DNA of 64,000 bases, from assembly GCF_943736995.1 (NCBI RefSeq), contig NZ_CALSFT010000002.1:496001-560000 (forward strand). The letters run 5' to 3'. This document shows, one piece after another, positions 1 to 8,543 of this stretch (position 1 is the stretch's first letter; the number at the start of each line of letters is the position of its first letter). This DNA comes from Sporosarcina sp. Marseille-Q4943 (GTDB taxonomy: Bacteria > Bacillota > Bacilli > Bacillales_A > Planococcaceae). The notes below the pieces were generated by a model. That model saw only the letters and a program-made list of their open reading frames with translations. It made no database searches and had not been told where the DNA came from. The position numbers and the translations under genes were made by a program.

Positions 1-329
1 TTAGTTCTAGTATTTTGTACTAAAAAATACCTCCCATCAATTTTTATTCTAAATAAGTACGCAAATGAAATTCTAATAAACGTATCTTTTTGTAGCAAAC
101 CAGCTCTTTTTAATTTACGCTGAGAGGATTTCCAATTCTTATTATCACTTAAATCAACAATGCTTAGAAATAGATATGGGAGTAGAAATCCTGCAACTAA
201 ACCTCCTAAAGTTGCTCCAACAGAAATTGCATTTATTTCAAAATAAATTATACTCCCTATACATATAGTAAAACCAATTAGGATGGCTAGCATTTTCAGT
301 ATTTTTATATTGTAACTATATTCTCTCAA
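1..329 (-). CDS. CBASS membrane effector, 2TM plus SMODS-associated NUDIX-like (Cap16-type), partial
   Basis: The gene runs off the left edge of the window, so only about 109 N-terminal residues are visible. A TTG start is chosen because GGAGG lies 8 bases upstream, inside the end of the CD-NTase gene, whose stop is one base before this start. The visible part has two hydrophobic helices (about residues 12-31 and 35-56), then a basic linker and a segment reading RISFAYLFRIKIDGRYFLV. That segment matches the first strands of the SMODS-associated NUDIX domain. In CBASS such proteins sit in the membrane, bind the cyclic nucleotide made by the neighbouring CD-NTase and damage the membrane of infected cells. 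Family assignment rests on the linker/first-strand pattern and the gene pair; a different 2TM sensor domain remains possible because the C-terminus is missing. Confidence 0.7.
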   Translation of the reverse strand, partial: MREYSYNIKILKMLAILIGFTICIGSIIYFEINAISVGATLGGLVAGFLLPYLFLSIVDLSDNKNWKSSQRKLKRAGLLQKDTFIRISFAYLFRIKIDGRYFLVQNTRT

Positions 330-330
330 A

Positions 331-1707
331 TCAATTGCCTCCAATTGGAACATCTATATGACCAATTGCCACGCATACACCATTTTTTATCAAATAACAT
401 TCAATATAATGTTCTCCGAGGAATTTTGAATTCTCTTTTATCTCCTTACCTCTATCTTGAATTTGACCCCGTATGTCGTTACGTCGTACAGCTTCTGCTC
501 CTACATTTAAAACTTTCCATAATACCTTATCGTACGACGGGCAGTTGGTATTTCCAATTCTACATTTTACAGAAAAATTATGTGGTATAAATTTTTTGAA
601 ACGCGGTGCAAACTTTTCCAAGTAATCAAAAATCGGCATTACTGAAAATCCATTACCAGATACCTTACAATCAATTGTTACATCGTATTGTTCATGAATA
701 GGGTATAAATCTTCAATAAACTCTTCAGTATCATTAAAGTCTTGTAATTTATCCTCGCTGAACCCTTTGCTTACCGATGATTCCAATTCCCCCCAATAAG
801 AATGATTAAAGAATGTCTCCCAAGCATTAACAGCATCCTTATAAGTACATTTTGCATCAAATAACACATCTAAATTTTGTAGACTGGATTCAAGACGGCT
901 TTTCCAATTTCTCATTCTTTGGTAGTCGACTTCACGAGTTACCAACGCTCTTCCATTGTCAATTGGAGCTTCAACCTCCAAATGAAAATTTAAACGATCT
1001 ACAATGGCTATCATTGTATAATAGAATATTTCGTCCAATCGTGAGTAGGTTGTAGTAAGTTTTTCATTACACACAATGGTCTGAATTAAACCACTGGGCA
1101 TATTTTTCCATGAATCTCTTGATTTACAAAACATCTTGGATAGTCTTATGACTTTCCTTAAATCATTTCCTTTATTTTTTATTTCATCGTTAAACCATTC
1201 CTCCAGCGCCTTTATATGTCTAACTGACCATTCAGATCCAGCATGTTCATAAGTATACTCATCATCCCATGAATACTCTTTATATCTCTTGAACACAGCA
1301 AAATCTACATGATAACCTGTAGAAGCATATTTCAAACGTACACAGCTTGTTTTTACATCTGGTTCTTCGGCAAATTGTTTGGTTTTTCTTTCCAATGCAT
1401 CTGCCACCATATTTCTAGTAGCAAGAGGTCCCAAATTACTCAGGTTGTCTGATTCAAATACTATACCGATATCTATATCATACTCATTTTCGTCATTTTG
1501 GGTAATAGTGTGCATGGCCATGCTACCTTGAATTCTTTCCTCTGCAATTTTATATTCTTTTCTCCTTTCTTCGTTATATTCTAATAAACCGTCTTTTAAT
1601 CTCTTTATATTCAGTTTGCGTTTTTTTCTTAGTTCATTTTTTTCTTTTTCTGAAAGCACGACTTTTGTCCGATAAAATTTGTTAAACTCTTTTGAGCAAT
1701 CATACAC
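331..1707 (-). CDS. CBASS CD-NTase (cGAS/DncV-like nucleotidyltransferase) with AGS-C domain
   Basis: This 458-residue protein should make a cyclic oligonucleotide second messenger on phage infection. The catalytic core is visible: GSMAMHT (G61-S62), the metal-binding DID at 77-79 and the third acidic residue in HVDF (D135). The last 90 or so residues, with WKVLNVGAEA and GEHYIECY, resemble the adenylyl/guanylyl and SMODS C-terminal sensor domain (AGS-C). The start is GTG at 1707 with GGAGG 10 bases upstream; no better in-frame start exists. It is translationally linked to the membrane effector downstream. No Cap2/Cap3 ubiquitin-type genes or HORMA/TRIP13 genes are on this side, so this reads as a short (type I) CBASS, though the left edge hides what follows. 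The nucleotide product cannot be told from sequence alone. Confidence 0.9.
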   Translation of the reverse strand: MYDCSKEFNKFYRTKVVLSEKEKNELRKKRKLNIKRLKDGLLEYNEERRKEYKIAEERIQGSMAMHTITQNDENEYDIDIGIVFESDNLSNLGPLATRNMVADALERKTKQFAEEPDVKTSCVRLKYASTGYHVDFAVFKRYKEYSWDDEYTYEHAGSEWSVRHIKALEEWFNDEIKNKGNDLRKVIRLSKMFCKSRDSWKNMPSGLIQTIVCNEKLTTTYSRLDEIFYYTMIAIVDRLNFHLEVEAPIDNGRALVTREVDYQRMRNWKSRLESSLQNLDVLFDAKCTYKDAVNAWETFFNHSYWGELESSVSKGFSEDKLQDFNDTEEFIEDLYPIHEQYDVTIDCKVSGNGFSVMPIFDYLEKFAPRFKKFIPHNFSVKCRIGNTNCPSYDKVLWKVLNVGAEAVRRNDIRGQIQDRGKEIKENSKFLGEHYIECYLIKNGVCVAIGHIDVPIGGN

Positions 1708-2090
1708 AAATATCAGTCCTCCTATAATTTCTCGTATTAAAAAGTTCTAAGTCATTCAAAATATAATTCATTATATTATACTATTTTCTGTTAAAATGAA
1801 TCTAAATTCGGCTTTCGAATAAATCTTATTGACATAGGTAAACCTAGGTATTAATCAAAATAGCCAACGAGAAAGCACAGGTACCTAATTTCTGTTTCTT
1901 GTTGAATTCGGAGTTGTTCTGGAACTTTGCACATTTCAATTATTTAGTTTTTATCTACATTAATCTGGTGATGAACAAAAGAAGAGCTTATTAATTGTCC
2001 AGAAAGTTTTTTCTCCTCTCTTCTCCTCGATTGTGAAACTGACGTATTACAAGCAGTTCGGCAGGTGACACTAAAAGTATACTAACAATT
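1708..2090. other. AT-rich intergenic region, promoter side of CBASS
   Basis: No credible gene is seen in these 383 bases. On the minus strand a TATAAT-like element lies about 70 bases before the CD-NTase start and could be its -10 box, but no good -35 box is visible at the right distance. The rest separates the CBASS pair from the zinc-ribbon pseudogene. Confidence 0.5.
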
Positions 2091-2636
2091 TCATTCGACC
2101 CACTCATCCGCCAAATCCTTCATTTCGATTTTTACCTGAAAGACTTCAAATGCCTGCAAAAGACGGCCGACTTAAGGTTTGCCGTCTATGATGACGAGGG
2201 TGGCTTCGCTGTTGGTTTCAATATAGGAAAGCATGCATCTCAAGTGATCGCCTTTAACAGTGGTGCACGGCTCGCTGCTTGGCAACTCTCCTGTTTCGAG
2301 ATAAGTCTTCGACAGTCCCTGTTTGGTCTATTTGAGTTGGTCAAACAGTGAATGGTGATTAGCAAGTAGCTCTCCATCCATTGCAAATTCATTGCCGTGC
2401 TCCCATCGTTCACGGGCTGTCAGCAAAATTATGGTACCTGTGACCCGCCGTTCGACTTCGAAAATACGTTGAACTCCATTTATATCGTCCGCGGAAAATG
2501 TTTTGGGCAGCTTAGGGAGGTCCACCCCGAACTCCTCCGCCATTACAGTATTATTGCAGTCCATACATAGCGGCTGCCCGTCGAACTGTACGCGCACAGG
2601 ACCGATTTCGCAAACAGTACATTCCATCCAAATCAC
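2091..2636 (-). pseudogene. zinc-ribbon hypothetical protein broken by two in-frame stop codons
   Basis: One reading frame runs for 182 codons and is interrupted by TAG at 2328-2330 and TAA at 2172-2174, ending at TGA at 2091-2093. The N-terminus has CTVCEIG and LCMDCN, a four-cysteine zinc-binding knuckle. Text after each stop stays protein-like in the same frame: TKQGLSKTYLETGELPSS, then LVIIDGKP, then FQVKIEMKDLADEW. That is the expected order of an intact protein of a small Bacillales DUF family, so this is decay rather than three separate genes. The stretch just after the second stop looks shortened, so a small deletion may also have occurred. The first 102 codons could still be translated as a truncated protein. 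Its function is not known. Confidence 0.75.
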
Positions 2637-2802
2637 TTCATCTTATCATAAATTCCTAGATTTAGAGCGCCCGGTTTATAGGTGACTCACGAAAATTGGC
2701 CAATTTCTGATTACATAAAGTTCCACAATGAAGAATTACGATTCGTCGGAAAGGTCAAACTATACACGGTAGGTGAGAAAGTATACGAAAGGAGTGATAG
2801 TA

Positions 2803-2961
2803 ATGGAAAACGAAACTACAAAGGTATTGCATCAAGAACTTGCAAAGCGCGAGGGAGTTACAGAAGTTGTAATTGGACCCCATGAAACTTTCAAGATAGT
2901 GACAGACCAGGGTGAACAGGAATCTACTGGTCCGGCACGTATCCTGATTAATATCGATTAA
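2803..2961 (+). CDS. BC1881 family protein
   Basis: A 52-residue protein starting MENETTKVLHQELAKREGV and ending in a GPARILIN motif, the pattern of the BC1881 family found in prophages and Bacillus genomes. The start is ATG at 2803, chosen because AAAGGAG lies 8 bases upstream; a longer frame to 2773 has no such site. Its stop overlaps by a few bases the stop of the KTSC gene on the other strand. Function unknown. With the KTSC gene it suggests a small phage-derived patch next to the CBASS locus. Confidence 0.7.
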   Translation: MENETTKVLHQELAKREGVTEVVIGPHETFKIVTDQGEQESTGPARILINID

Positions 2962-3173
2962 CGTCGCTTCGTGTATCGATATCCGCCTTTCTTGATATAG
3001 GTGTCTAAATACCGACCGTGTGATGGAGCATTCAATAGACCCTGATAATGGTGCTCTGGAACGAGGTGGTAGTCGTACACACTATCATTCAAAAATCTCA
3101 CACGTAGGATTTCATCAATCTTATCGTACCCAATAGCTTCCAAATTCGATGATACAACTGGAATCATTTCCAT
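2958..3173 (-). CDS. KTSC domain-containing protein
   Basis: A 71-residue protein with the KTSC-domain layout: MIPVVSSNLEAIGYD at the start, then LRVRFLNDSVYDYHLVP and a C-terminal HGRYLDTYIKKGGYRY. The longer frame to 3239 is rejected because AGGAGGTGAG sits exactly before the ATG at 3173. KTSC proteins are small, often plasmid- or phage-borne, and of unknown biochemical role; one group was linked to lysyl-tRNA synthetase C-termini. It converges on the BC1881 gene with a four-base overlap of the two stops. Confidence 0.75.
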   Translation of the reverse strand: MEMIPVVSSNLEAIGYDKIDEILRVRFLNDSVYDYHLVPEHHYQGLLNAPSHGRYLDTYIKKGGYRYTKRR

Positions 3174-3334
3174 CTTTCTCACCTCCTCCATTGTCACTAT
3201 TCGACAAGGAGGAACAAAATACCTACAAAAAGTAAGCATAAATTTCGAGCATTAGTTTCAATTGAATTGGGGTTATTCCAAAACTTGTAATCCTTTAATT
3301 AAAACCGATAATTTCACACTCAATCCGAAAGTTG

Positions 3335-3376
3335 AATAATTAATCCCTGCCTTTAGCTAGGTGGGGATTAATTATT
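3335..3376. terminator. long perfect inverted repeat, terminator-like
   Basis: Thirteen perfectly paired bases (AATAATTAATCCC at 3335-3347 with its complement at 3364-3376) enclose a 16-base loop. No strong T-run follows on either side, so it may be a bidirectional stop or a protein site rather than a classical terminator. Confidence 0.45.
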
Positions 3377-3513
3377 GTTTATAGACATCCGTGTTATAGA
3401 AGAGATTGTTATTGGGGGGCGTCGACTTTTTATTAGTTTGTAGAGAATAAAAGGAGTCGAGGAGGTGGTGGTACGGAGTAGAGTTCGAAGTATAGGTGAG
3501 TACTTATAAAAAT

Positions 3514-3553
3514 ATAAAACATGTGAAGGGCTACATCACTTCACATGTTTTAT
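3514..3553 (-). terminator. intrinsic terminator of the SLH-NlpC/P60 gene
   Basis: A 15-base-pair stem (3514-3528 with 3539-3553) with a 10-base loop starts two bases after the stop codon on the minus strand and is followed on that strand by a U-rich run. This is a textbook rho-independent terminator. Confidence 0.85.
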
Positions 3554-3554
3554 A

Positions 3555-5105
3555 TCAGTTTGTTAAATACCTTCTCGCCCCAGAATAGTTCTTCTTATAC
3601 AGTGGTGTATCAATCGAAATAATTTCAATGCTCCTCGAAGAGTTCGGTGCGTGGATCATTTTGCCGTCACCTACGTACATCGAAACGTGATAAACCTTTC
3701 CTTTTCCTCCGTTGTGTGCAAAGAACATGAGATCTCCAGGTTGCAGCTGTTTGCGGCTAATCGCTTTTCCGTGAGTTGCCTGGACGAATGAATCTCGCGG
3801 GATGAGAATTCCGTGATTTTTATAAACGGAATACAGAAGTCCTGAACAGTCAAAGCCGTATGCGGAGGCGCCCGCCCAGACATAGGGCAACCCAAGATAC
3901 CGTTTTGCACTATCTACGATGTCTTTTTGCGTAGGTTTTGGTACCGCTTTATAGTTGGCATGCACTTTGACATCCTGTTTTTGTATATGTTTGATGGCGC
4001 CGGAAACTGTCAGTACCTCCAGCCAATTTCCGTTGTCTTTCACTACAGGAAGGATTGTCGTGTAACTTATGTCCAGCCATTTATATTTGTCGTGTAATTT
4101 CGGTTCATTATATAATGAAGCAATTTTGGCATCTACGATAGCGATCGGGCAGTTTGTACTGTCGATATTTGTAGACGCAACATGCGATTGAGGCGCCCAG
4201 CCTTGATAGCCGTTTTTATGGCCTGTTTTCACTTGGTCTTTGATTGCAATGTAATGCCAATTCCCTTTTGATTTAAGTATCTCGACAGGATCACCGTATA
4301 ACGCCTGTGTGTCCGTTCTTCCGATCAACCATAATTTTTGAGAAATGGTCAATTGCGTAGACCATCTTTTCATGTCGGGTTGCGGTTGAATGGAAATGGC
4401 ATCAATTGGTCTTGTGTTATTTGGTTTATGCCAAACATTCGTCACGGGGACGTTTATGGCATACGTTTTTTTACTCTTCGTCGTATAGCAGGCAGGACGT
4501 TCCCTGAACTCCGGGTTTAGCGCTCTTGCTAAAAAGACGCTGAAGTGACCTCTGTTCAAAGGAGCAGTCGGTTTAAATGTGCCATCAGGATAGCCGAAAG
4601 TGATTTCATTCGCTACCAGCGTGCTTATTGCATCGTTTGCCCAAAACGTTTGCGGTACGTCAGGGAATTGTTTTATCGACGTCCCTTTTAAGTCAAATGC
4701 TGAAACTAAGATTGCAGCAGCTTGGGCGCGTGTTAAGGACGCATCTGGCATGAATTCACGATCGGCATTGCCTCCCATAATGCCCGCAGCTGCAATTGCC
4801 TGAACGATATGGTAGTGCTCATACGTTGGAAGGACATCAATAAAATCTACATCTGGCAACCCCTCTGTCTCCAAACCGACAGCTTTTACGATCATTTCGG
4901 CTGCCTCGATCCGAGTCAATGTCTCATTGAAACCAAATGTAGGAGCAGCTGTCAGAATACCGTTTTGCAATAAGTATTCAATTTCTTTACTCGAAGAATG
5001 ATTCTCAGGGATATCACCGAAGGAAGGCGCGGCGGCATATGAAGTAATCCCTGATGTAAACAAAAGCACCATGCACAAAACGCTAAATATGAAATTTTTC
5101 AACAT
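3555..5105 (-). CDS. S-layer-homology / SH3-like / NlpC-P60 peptidoglycan endopeptidase
   Basis: A 516-residue secreted wall hydrolase. A signal peptide (1-25, ending SYAAA) is followed by three SLH repeats (about 27-79, 86-139, 144-196) that tether it to secondary wall polymer. Residues 220-380 contain two SH3-like segments with YGDPVEILKSKGNW and YNEP motifs. The NlpC/P60 domain (about 395-516) has the catalytic Cys420 in FDCSGLLY, His473 in VYHVSMYVG and a third polar residue His485. Such enzymes cut gamma-D-Glu-diamino acid bonds in stem peptides and act in growth, separation or sporulation. The start ATG has AAGGGG upstream. It is a single-gene transcript with its own terminator. Confidence 0.9.
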   Translation of the reverse strand: MLKNFIFSVLCMVLLFTSGITSYAAAPSFGDIPENHSSSKEIEYLLQNGILTAAPTFGFNETLTRIEAAEMIVKAVGLETEGLPDVDFIDVLPTYEHYHIVQAIAAAGIMGGNADREFMPDASLTRAQAAAILVSAFDLKGTSIKQFPDVPQTFWANDAISTLVANEITFGYPDGTFKPTAPLNRGHFSVFLARALNPEFRERPACYTTKSKKTYAINVPVTNVWHKPNNTRPIDAISIQPQPDMKRWSTQLTISQKLWLIGRTDTQALYGDPVEILKSKGNWHYIAIKDQVKTGHKNGYQGWAPQSHVASTNIDSTNCPIAIVDAKIASLYNEPKLHDKYKWLDISYTTILPVVKDNGNWLEVLTVSGAIKHIQKQDVKVHANYKAVPKPTQKDIVDSAKRYLGLPYVWAGASAYGFDCSGLLYSVYKNHGILIPRDSFVQATHGKAISRKQLQPGDLMFFAHNGGKGKVYHVSMYVGDGKMIHAPNSSRSIEIISIDTPLYKKNYSGARRYLTN

Positions 5106-5232
5106 TTCATCCCCTTCTCTATTTTAAAATAAATAGTACCACAGTTTCATAGTTTGGGATATGTGAAGTTAGGGATTGGGGAAGCCAAATACATTAAATG
5201 GAGGGATGGGGATAGTGGAAAGGGAAAGTATA

Positions 5233-5400
5233 ATGTCATTAGCTGAAGTATTGGCACGAGTTCCATTTGATGATGAAGTTGCTTTAGAAATTGAGAGGAT
5301 GGCAAGTACTTCACCAGAACTTCTACGTTCATTAAAGAAGTGCTTATTGAATATGCATGATTTTATTGAATTGGTTGAAAAGCGAACAGGGTTCAAATGA
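5233..5400 (+). CDS. small hypothetical protein
   Basis: A 55-residue reading frame beginning MSLAEVLARVPFDDEVALE. It is acidic and predicted to be helical, with no recognisable motif. An AAAGGG element lies 6-10 bases before the ATG at 5233; an upstream in-frame ATG at 5206 is also possible. A hairpin with T-run follows 41 bases after the stop, which supports transcription in this direction. No family is recognised. Confidence 0.45.
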   Translation: MSLAEVLARVPFDDEVALEIERMASTSPELLRSLKKCLLNMHDFIELVEKRTGFK

Positions 5401-5441
5401 GTTTCGGGCAAGTCCTTACCCAATTCTATAATATTAAGGTT

Positions 5442-5471
5442 GCTCATTGCAGTTATAGGCGATGGGCTTTT
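5442..5471 (+). terminator. intrinsic terminator
   Basis: GCTCATTGC (5442-5450) pairs with GCGATGGGC (5459-5467) using two G-U pairs, followed by TTTTTATTTT. It lies just after the small frame ending at 5400. Confidence 0.6.
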
Positions 5472-5631
5472 TATTTTCACATACATATCTAGCTATTTTC
5501 CGATGAGGGAGCTGTAGTAGAATTGAAGTTGGACAGAGATTTGTCGAAAAACATCGAAAAAAGCTATTGATTGTTGTTTCTATTCGTTATATCATTGTAT
5601 TTAAAATTCAGAAAAGAGGGAGGTTTCAGCA

Positions 5632-7077
5632 ATGATCACTTTTATAACATCCATTTTGTTGTTGATTGTTGGGTATATCGTTTATGGGAAGGTGGTTGAA
5701 CGAATTTTTGGCATCGATGACAAGAATCCGACGCCTGCCTATACAAGCAACGATGGTCTTGATTATATGCCAATGAGTTGGTGGAAAGCGAGTTTGATTC
5801 AGCTTCTGAATATCGCTGGGACCGGCCCGATATTTGGTGCAATCATGGGGGCGCTTTATGGTCCAGTAGCATTTATATGGATTGTGGTCGGTAGTATTTT
5901 TGCTGGAGCGGTACACGATTACTTTTCGGGTATGTTGTCGCTAAGACATAATGGAGCTCAATTTCCAACACTTGTCGGAAAATACTTAGGCGGTAAAATG
6001 AAATTCCTTATAACGATTGTCTCGATCGTTTTAATGGTTTTGGTGGCAGCGGCATTCACTTCAGCACCTGCCCAGCTACTTACGGAAATCACACCACTTA
6101 ACTTTACGACTTGGTTAGTTATTATTTTCATTTATTTTATACTTGCAGCGGTTCTACCGATTAATAAGATCATAGGAAGAGTGTATCCTGTTTTTGGAGC
6201 TATCTTAATATTCATGGCTGTATCGATTGGAATTGGATTATTCTTCTTTGATCATTCCATCCCGAATCTGACATTCAGTAATTTACACCCTGGAGAAATG
6301 CCGATATGGCCATTGTTAATGGTAACAATATCGTGCGGGGCGATTTCTGGATTTCATAGTACACAAAGCCCGATTTTAGCTCGAACATTAAAAAAGGAAA
6401 GTGAAGGTAGAAAAGTTTTCTATGGCGCAATGATTGGCGAAGGGATTATTGCGATGATCTGGGCAGCTGCAGGGATGACCTTTTTTGGCAGTACGGGCGC
6501 ATTGCAAACAGCACTGGCAGCAGGAGGTCCAGCTGGAATCGTGAATGAAATTAGTTTATCAACGCTAGGTGCATTTGGCGGCTTCATTGCCATTTTAGGT
6601 ATTGTTATCCTACCAATCACGACCGGTGATACGGCATTACGTTCCTCCAGAATGATGCTTGCTGAACTATTAACGGAAATGACGAAGAAAGACTTTAATG
6701 GGAAAGGGAAATTAGCAGTACTCATCGTACCAGTAGCAGGAATAACGCTATATCTAACAACGATTGATTACAGCTTCCTCTGGCGCTATGTAGGTGGATC
6801 GAATCAAATCGTTGCTGCGGTCATGTTATGGACGGCATCTATGTACCTCGTAGAAAACAACAAATTCCATTGGATCTGTAGTATTCCGGCATTATTCATG
6901 ACAGCCGTGGTCAGTACGTATTTCTTCTATGCACCAGAAGGCTTTAACTTGGACTATGGTGTTTCTCTGGCGTTAGGAGCGGTTATTTGGTTGGCTGTAC
7001 TCGCTTGGTTTGTAAGGCAGCTTATTAAACATAGGACAGCCGGTAATTATAGTGATTTAGATGTTAAAGTAGGGTAG
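5632..7077 (+). CDS. CstA-family carbon starvation transporter
   Basis: A 481-residue integral membrane protein with about twelve or more hydrophobic segments. It carries the family's signatures: GTGPIFGAIMGALYGP, the HDYFSGMLSLRHNG loop, GFHSTQSPILARTL and LPITTGDTALRSSR. CstA proteins take up peptides or pyruvate when preferred carbon is short. The length matches the shorter Gram-positive type rather than the roughly 700-residue Escherichia coli CstA. The start has AGGGAGG 8 bases upstream. It stands alone between two terminators, and no two-component pyruvate sensor genes are adjacent, so its control is not evident here. Confidence 0.9.
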   Translation: MITFITSILLLIVGYIVYGKVVERIFGIDDKNPTPAYTSNDGLDYMPMSWWKASLIQLLNIAGTGPIFGAIMGALYGPVAFIWIVVGSIFAGAVHDYFSGMLSLRHNGAQFPTLVGKYLGGKMKFLITIVSIVLMVLVAAAFTSAPAQLLTEITPLNFTTWLVIIFIYFILAAVLPINKIIGRVYPVFGAILIFMAVSIGIGLFFFDHSIPNLTFSNLHPGEMPIWPLLMVTISCGAISGFHSTQSPILARTLKKESEGRKVFYGAMIGEGIIAMIWAAAGMTFFGSTGALQTALAAGGPAGIVNEISLSTLGAFGGFIAILGIVILPITTGDTALRSSRMMLAELLTEMTKKDFNGKGKLAVLIVPVAGITLYLTTIDYSFLWRYVGGSNQIVAAVMLWTASMYLVENNKFHWICSIPALFMTAVVSTYFFYAPEGFNLDYGVSLALGAVIWLAVLAWFVRQLIKHRTAGNYSDLDVKVG

Positions 7078-7101
7078 TGGCTGTTTTTATTCATCAATTA
7101 T

Positions 7102-7136
7102 AAAACCAGATTCCAAACGTGGGAATCTGGTTTTTT
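7102..7136 (+). terminator. intrinsic terminator of the CstA-family gene
   Basis: A perfect 13-base-pair stem (AAAACCAGATTCC at 7102-7114 with 7122-7134) followed by a T-run, 24 bases after the stop codon. Confidence 0.9.
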
Positions 7137-7210
7137 GTGAGCTCTGGCAGTCTTGAAAGACATGAAAGAGTCAGCTGAATGGCGCGTGGGTGCTTGGAGA
7201 AACCTGCCTA

Positions 7211-8449
7211 TTAATCTTCTTCCTCTCCTAAATTCGAATTCATATAATTCTTAGCCCCCTCATCACTTTCACCAAAAAGAAGTATTCTTGCATCATACCC
7301 ACGAAATAACCTTATTTCAATATACCCAAAACCTGTTCGCGCTTTTATAGAATCAGATTTATAAAAATAAAGATGAGAGTTTTTTGTATATGCATCGGGT
7401 CCTTCCCGCACAAACTCTGCGTCGCTTGGAAGAGTCTTTAATGCTATTTGACGTAATTCTTCTGGTTCCAAATCATGTTCTAACCACAAAATATATATAT
7501 ATATTTCATCTTCACTTGATATAATTTCATGCATAGGATTTTCTCTTCCTAAAATTCTATACATAGGATCTTCATCGTTTTCAGGGTATGGTGGAGAAAC
7601 AACGACAAAGCCATCGTCATCTTCTTTTCCAAACCAAAATTCAAATCCGTAATGAAAATAATTTAATTTTTGCATTTTATGTCCGAACTTAGATAAGTAA
7701 TCTGCCATTGAGCCTCCTATTATAGGTAACTCATCGTATGTGATTGGAAGAATAGCGCTTTCATTAGGTTGGGAAGAATTCTCTTCTTCCAGATTGTCTT
7801 GATAGCTTGCATCATTGTAATCATCAAGCGCTAGTAGACTTTTTCCATCCCATTTAAATGTGTTGGAAATCGTTCCATTTTCAGATATACCGATTTTCCC
7901 TTTTTCAAAATGAACTTGGCCATCAGAATAAGCACCGCTCCATTTATCTAAAAGGATTGAAACAGTTTTTTTATCAACACTGCCTAAAATGAAAAAACTT
8001 AAAAAGCCCCCACTACCTTCCCACTTGCTAACAACAACTTGCTCACGGCCATCTTTTGCGACTTGCCCTTCATCACTAATTAATGTAGGGATTTCATACA
8101 CATCTTCCTCTTCCCGTTTTAGCGCAACTTCCCATTCTTTAGTTTTTAAAGAGTATTGATAAACAGTAACGACTACCTTTCCCGATTCAAAATCAGGCAC
8201 CATCTCCGCTGTTATTTCTACAATTTCTGGAGTAGTATTGCCAGTTAAAAAGAATTTGTCTACTACGGTTACTTCGAACCCTTCTTGTAGATTTTCTTTG
8301 ATTTCACGGATTTTCTTTTCAACATCAATATCGACCTCTTGAGATTCTTCTACTGGACTTTTAGTAGTAGCATCCTGAATGCTTGAATTACAAGCAGATA
8401 ATAGTAAAGAAATGATTATTGCACTTATTACACCTAAATATCTTTTCAT
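7211..8449 (-). CDS. lipoprotein of unknown function
   Basis: A 412-residue protein with a type II signal peptide: MKRYLGV start and the lipobox LLLSAC with Cys20. The start at 8449 is chosen over the frame's first codon at 8581 because AGGGGAAA precedes this ATG and the signal peptide begins here. The mature part is acidic with two apparent modules: an N-terminal half with a beta-propeller-like feel (WSGAYSDGQVHFEKGKIG) and a C-terminal half after ITYDELPIIGGS. No family is recognised. An (AT)7 tract lies inside the coding region at 7491-7504. It is probably in one transcript with the membrane protein gene upstream, which ends 95 bases before. Confidence 0.7.
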   Translation of the reverse strand: MKRYLGVISAIIISLLLSACNSSIQDATTKSPVEESQEVDIDVEKKIREIKENLQEGFEVTVVDKFFLTGNTTPEIVEITAEMVPDFESGKVVVTVYQYSLKTKEWEVALKREEEDVYEIPTLISDEGQVAKDGREQVVVSKWEGSGGFLSFFILGSVDKKTVSILLDKWSGAYSDGQVHFEKGKIGISENGTISNTFKWDGKSLLALDDYNDASYQDNLEEENSSQPNESAILPITYDELPIIGGSMADYLSKFGHKMQKLNYFHYGFEFWFGKEDDDGFVVVSPPYPENDEDPMYRILGRENPMHEIISSEDEIYIYILWLEHDLEPEELRQIALKTLPSDAEFVREGPDAYTKNSHLYFYKSDSIKARTGFGYIEIRLFRGYDARILLFGESDEGAKNYMNSNLGEEED

Positions 8450-8497
8450 TTTTTTCCCCTTTATCATGACATTTTTTGAGACGGGCAAGACATACAT

Positions 8498-8534
8498 CAG
8501 GTTCCAAACCGACTCTAGATCGTTTTGGAACCTG
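8498..8534. other. inverted repeat between two minus-strand genes
   Basis: CAGGTTCCAAA (8498-8508) pairs perfectly with 8524-8534. There is no T-run on the minus strand, so it is more likely an RNA-processing or attenuating hairpin between the membrane protein gene and the lipoprotein gene than a full terminator. Confidence 0.4.
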
Positions 8535-8543
8535 GCTCTGAAA

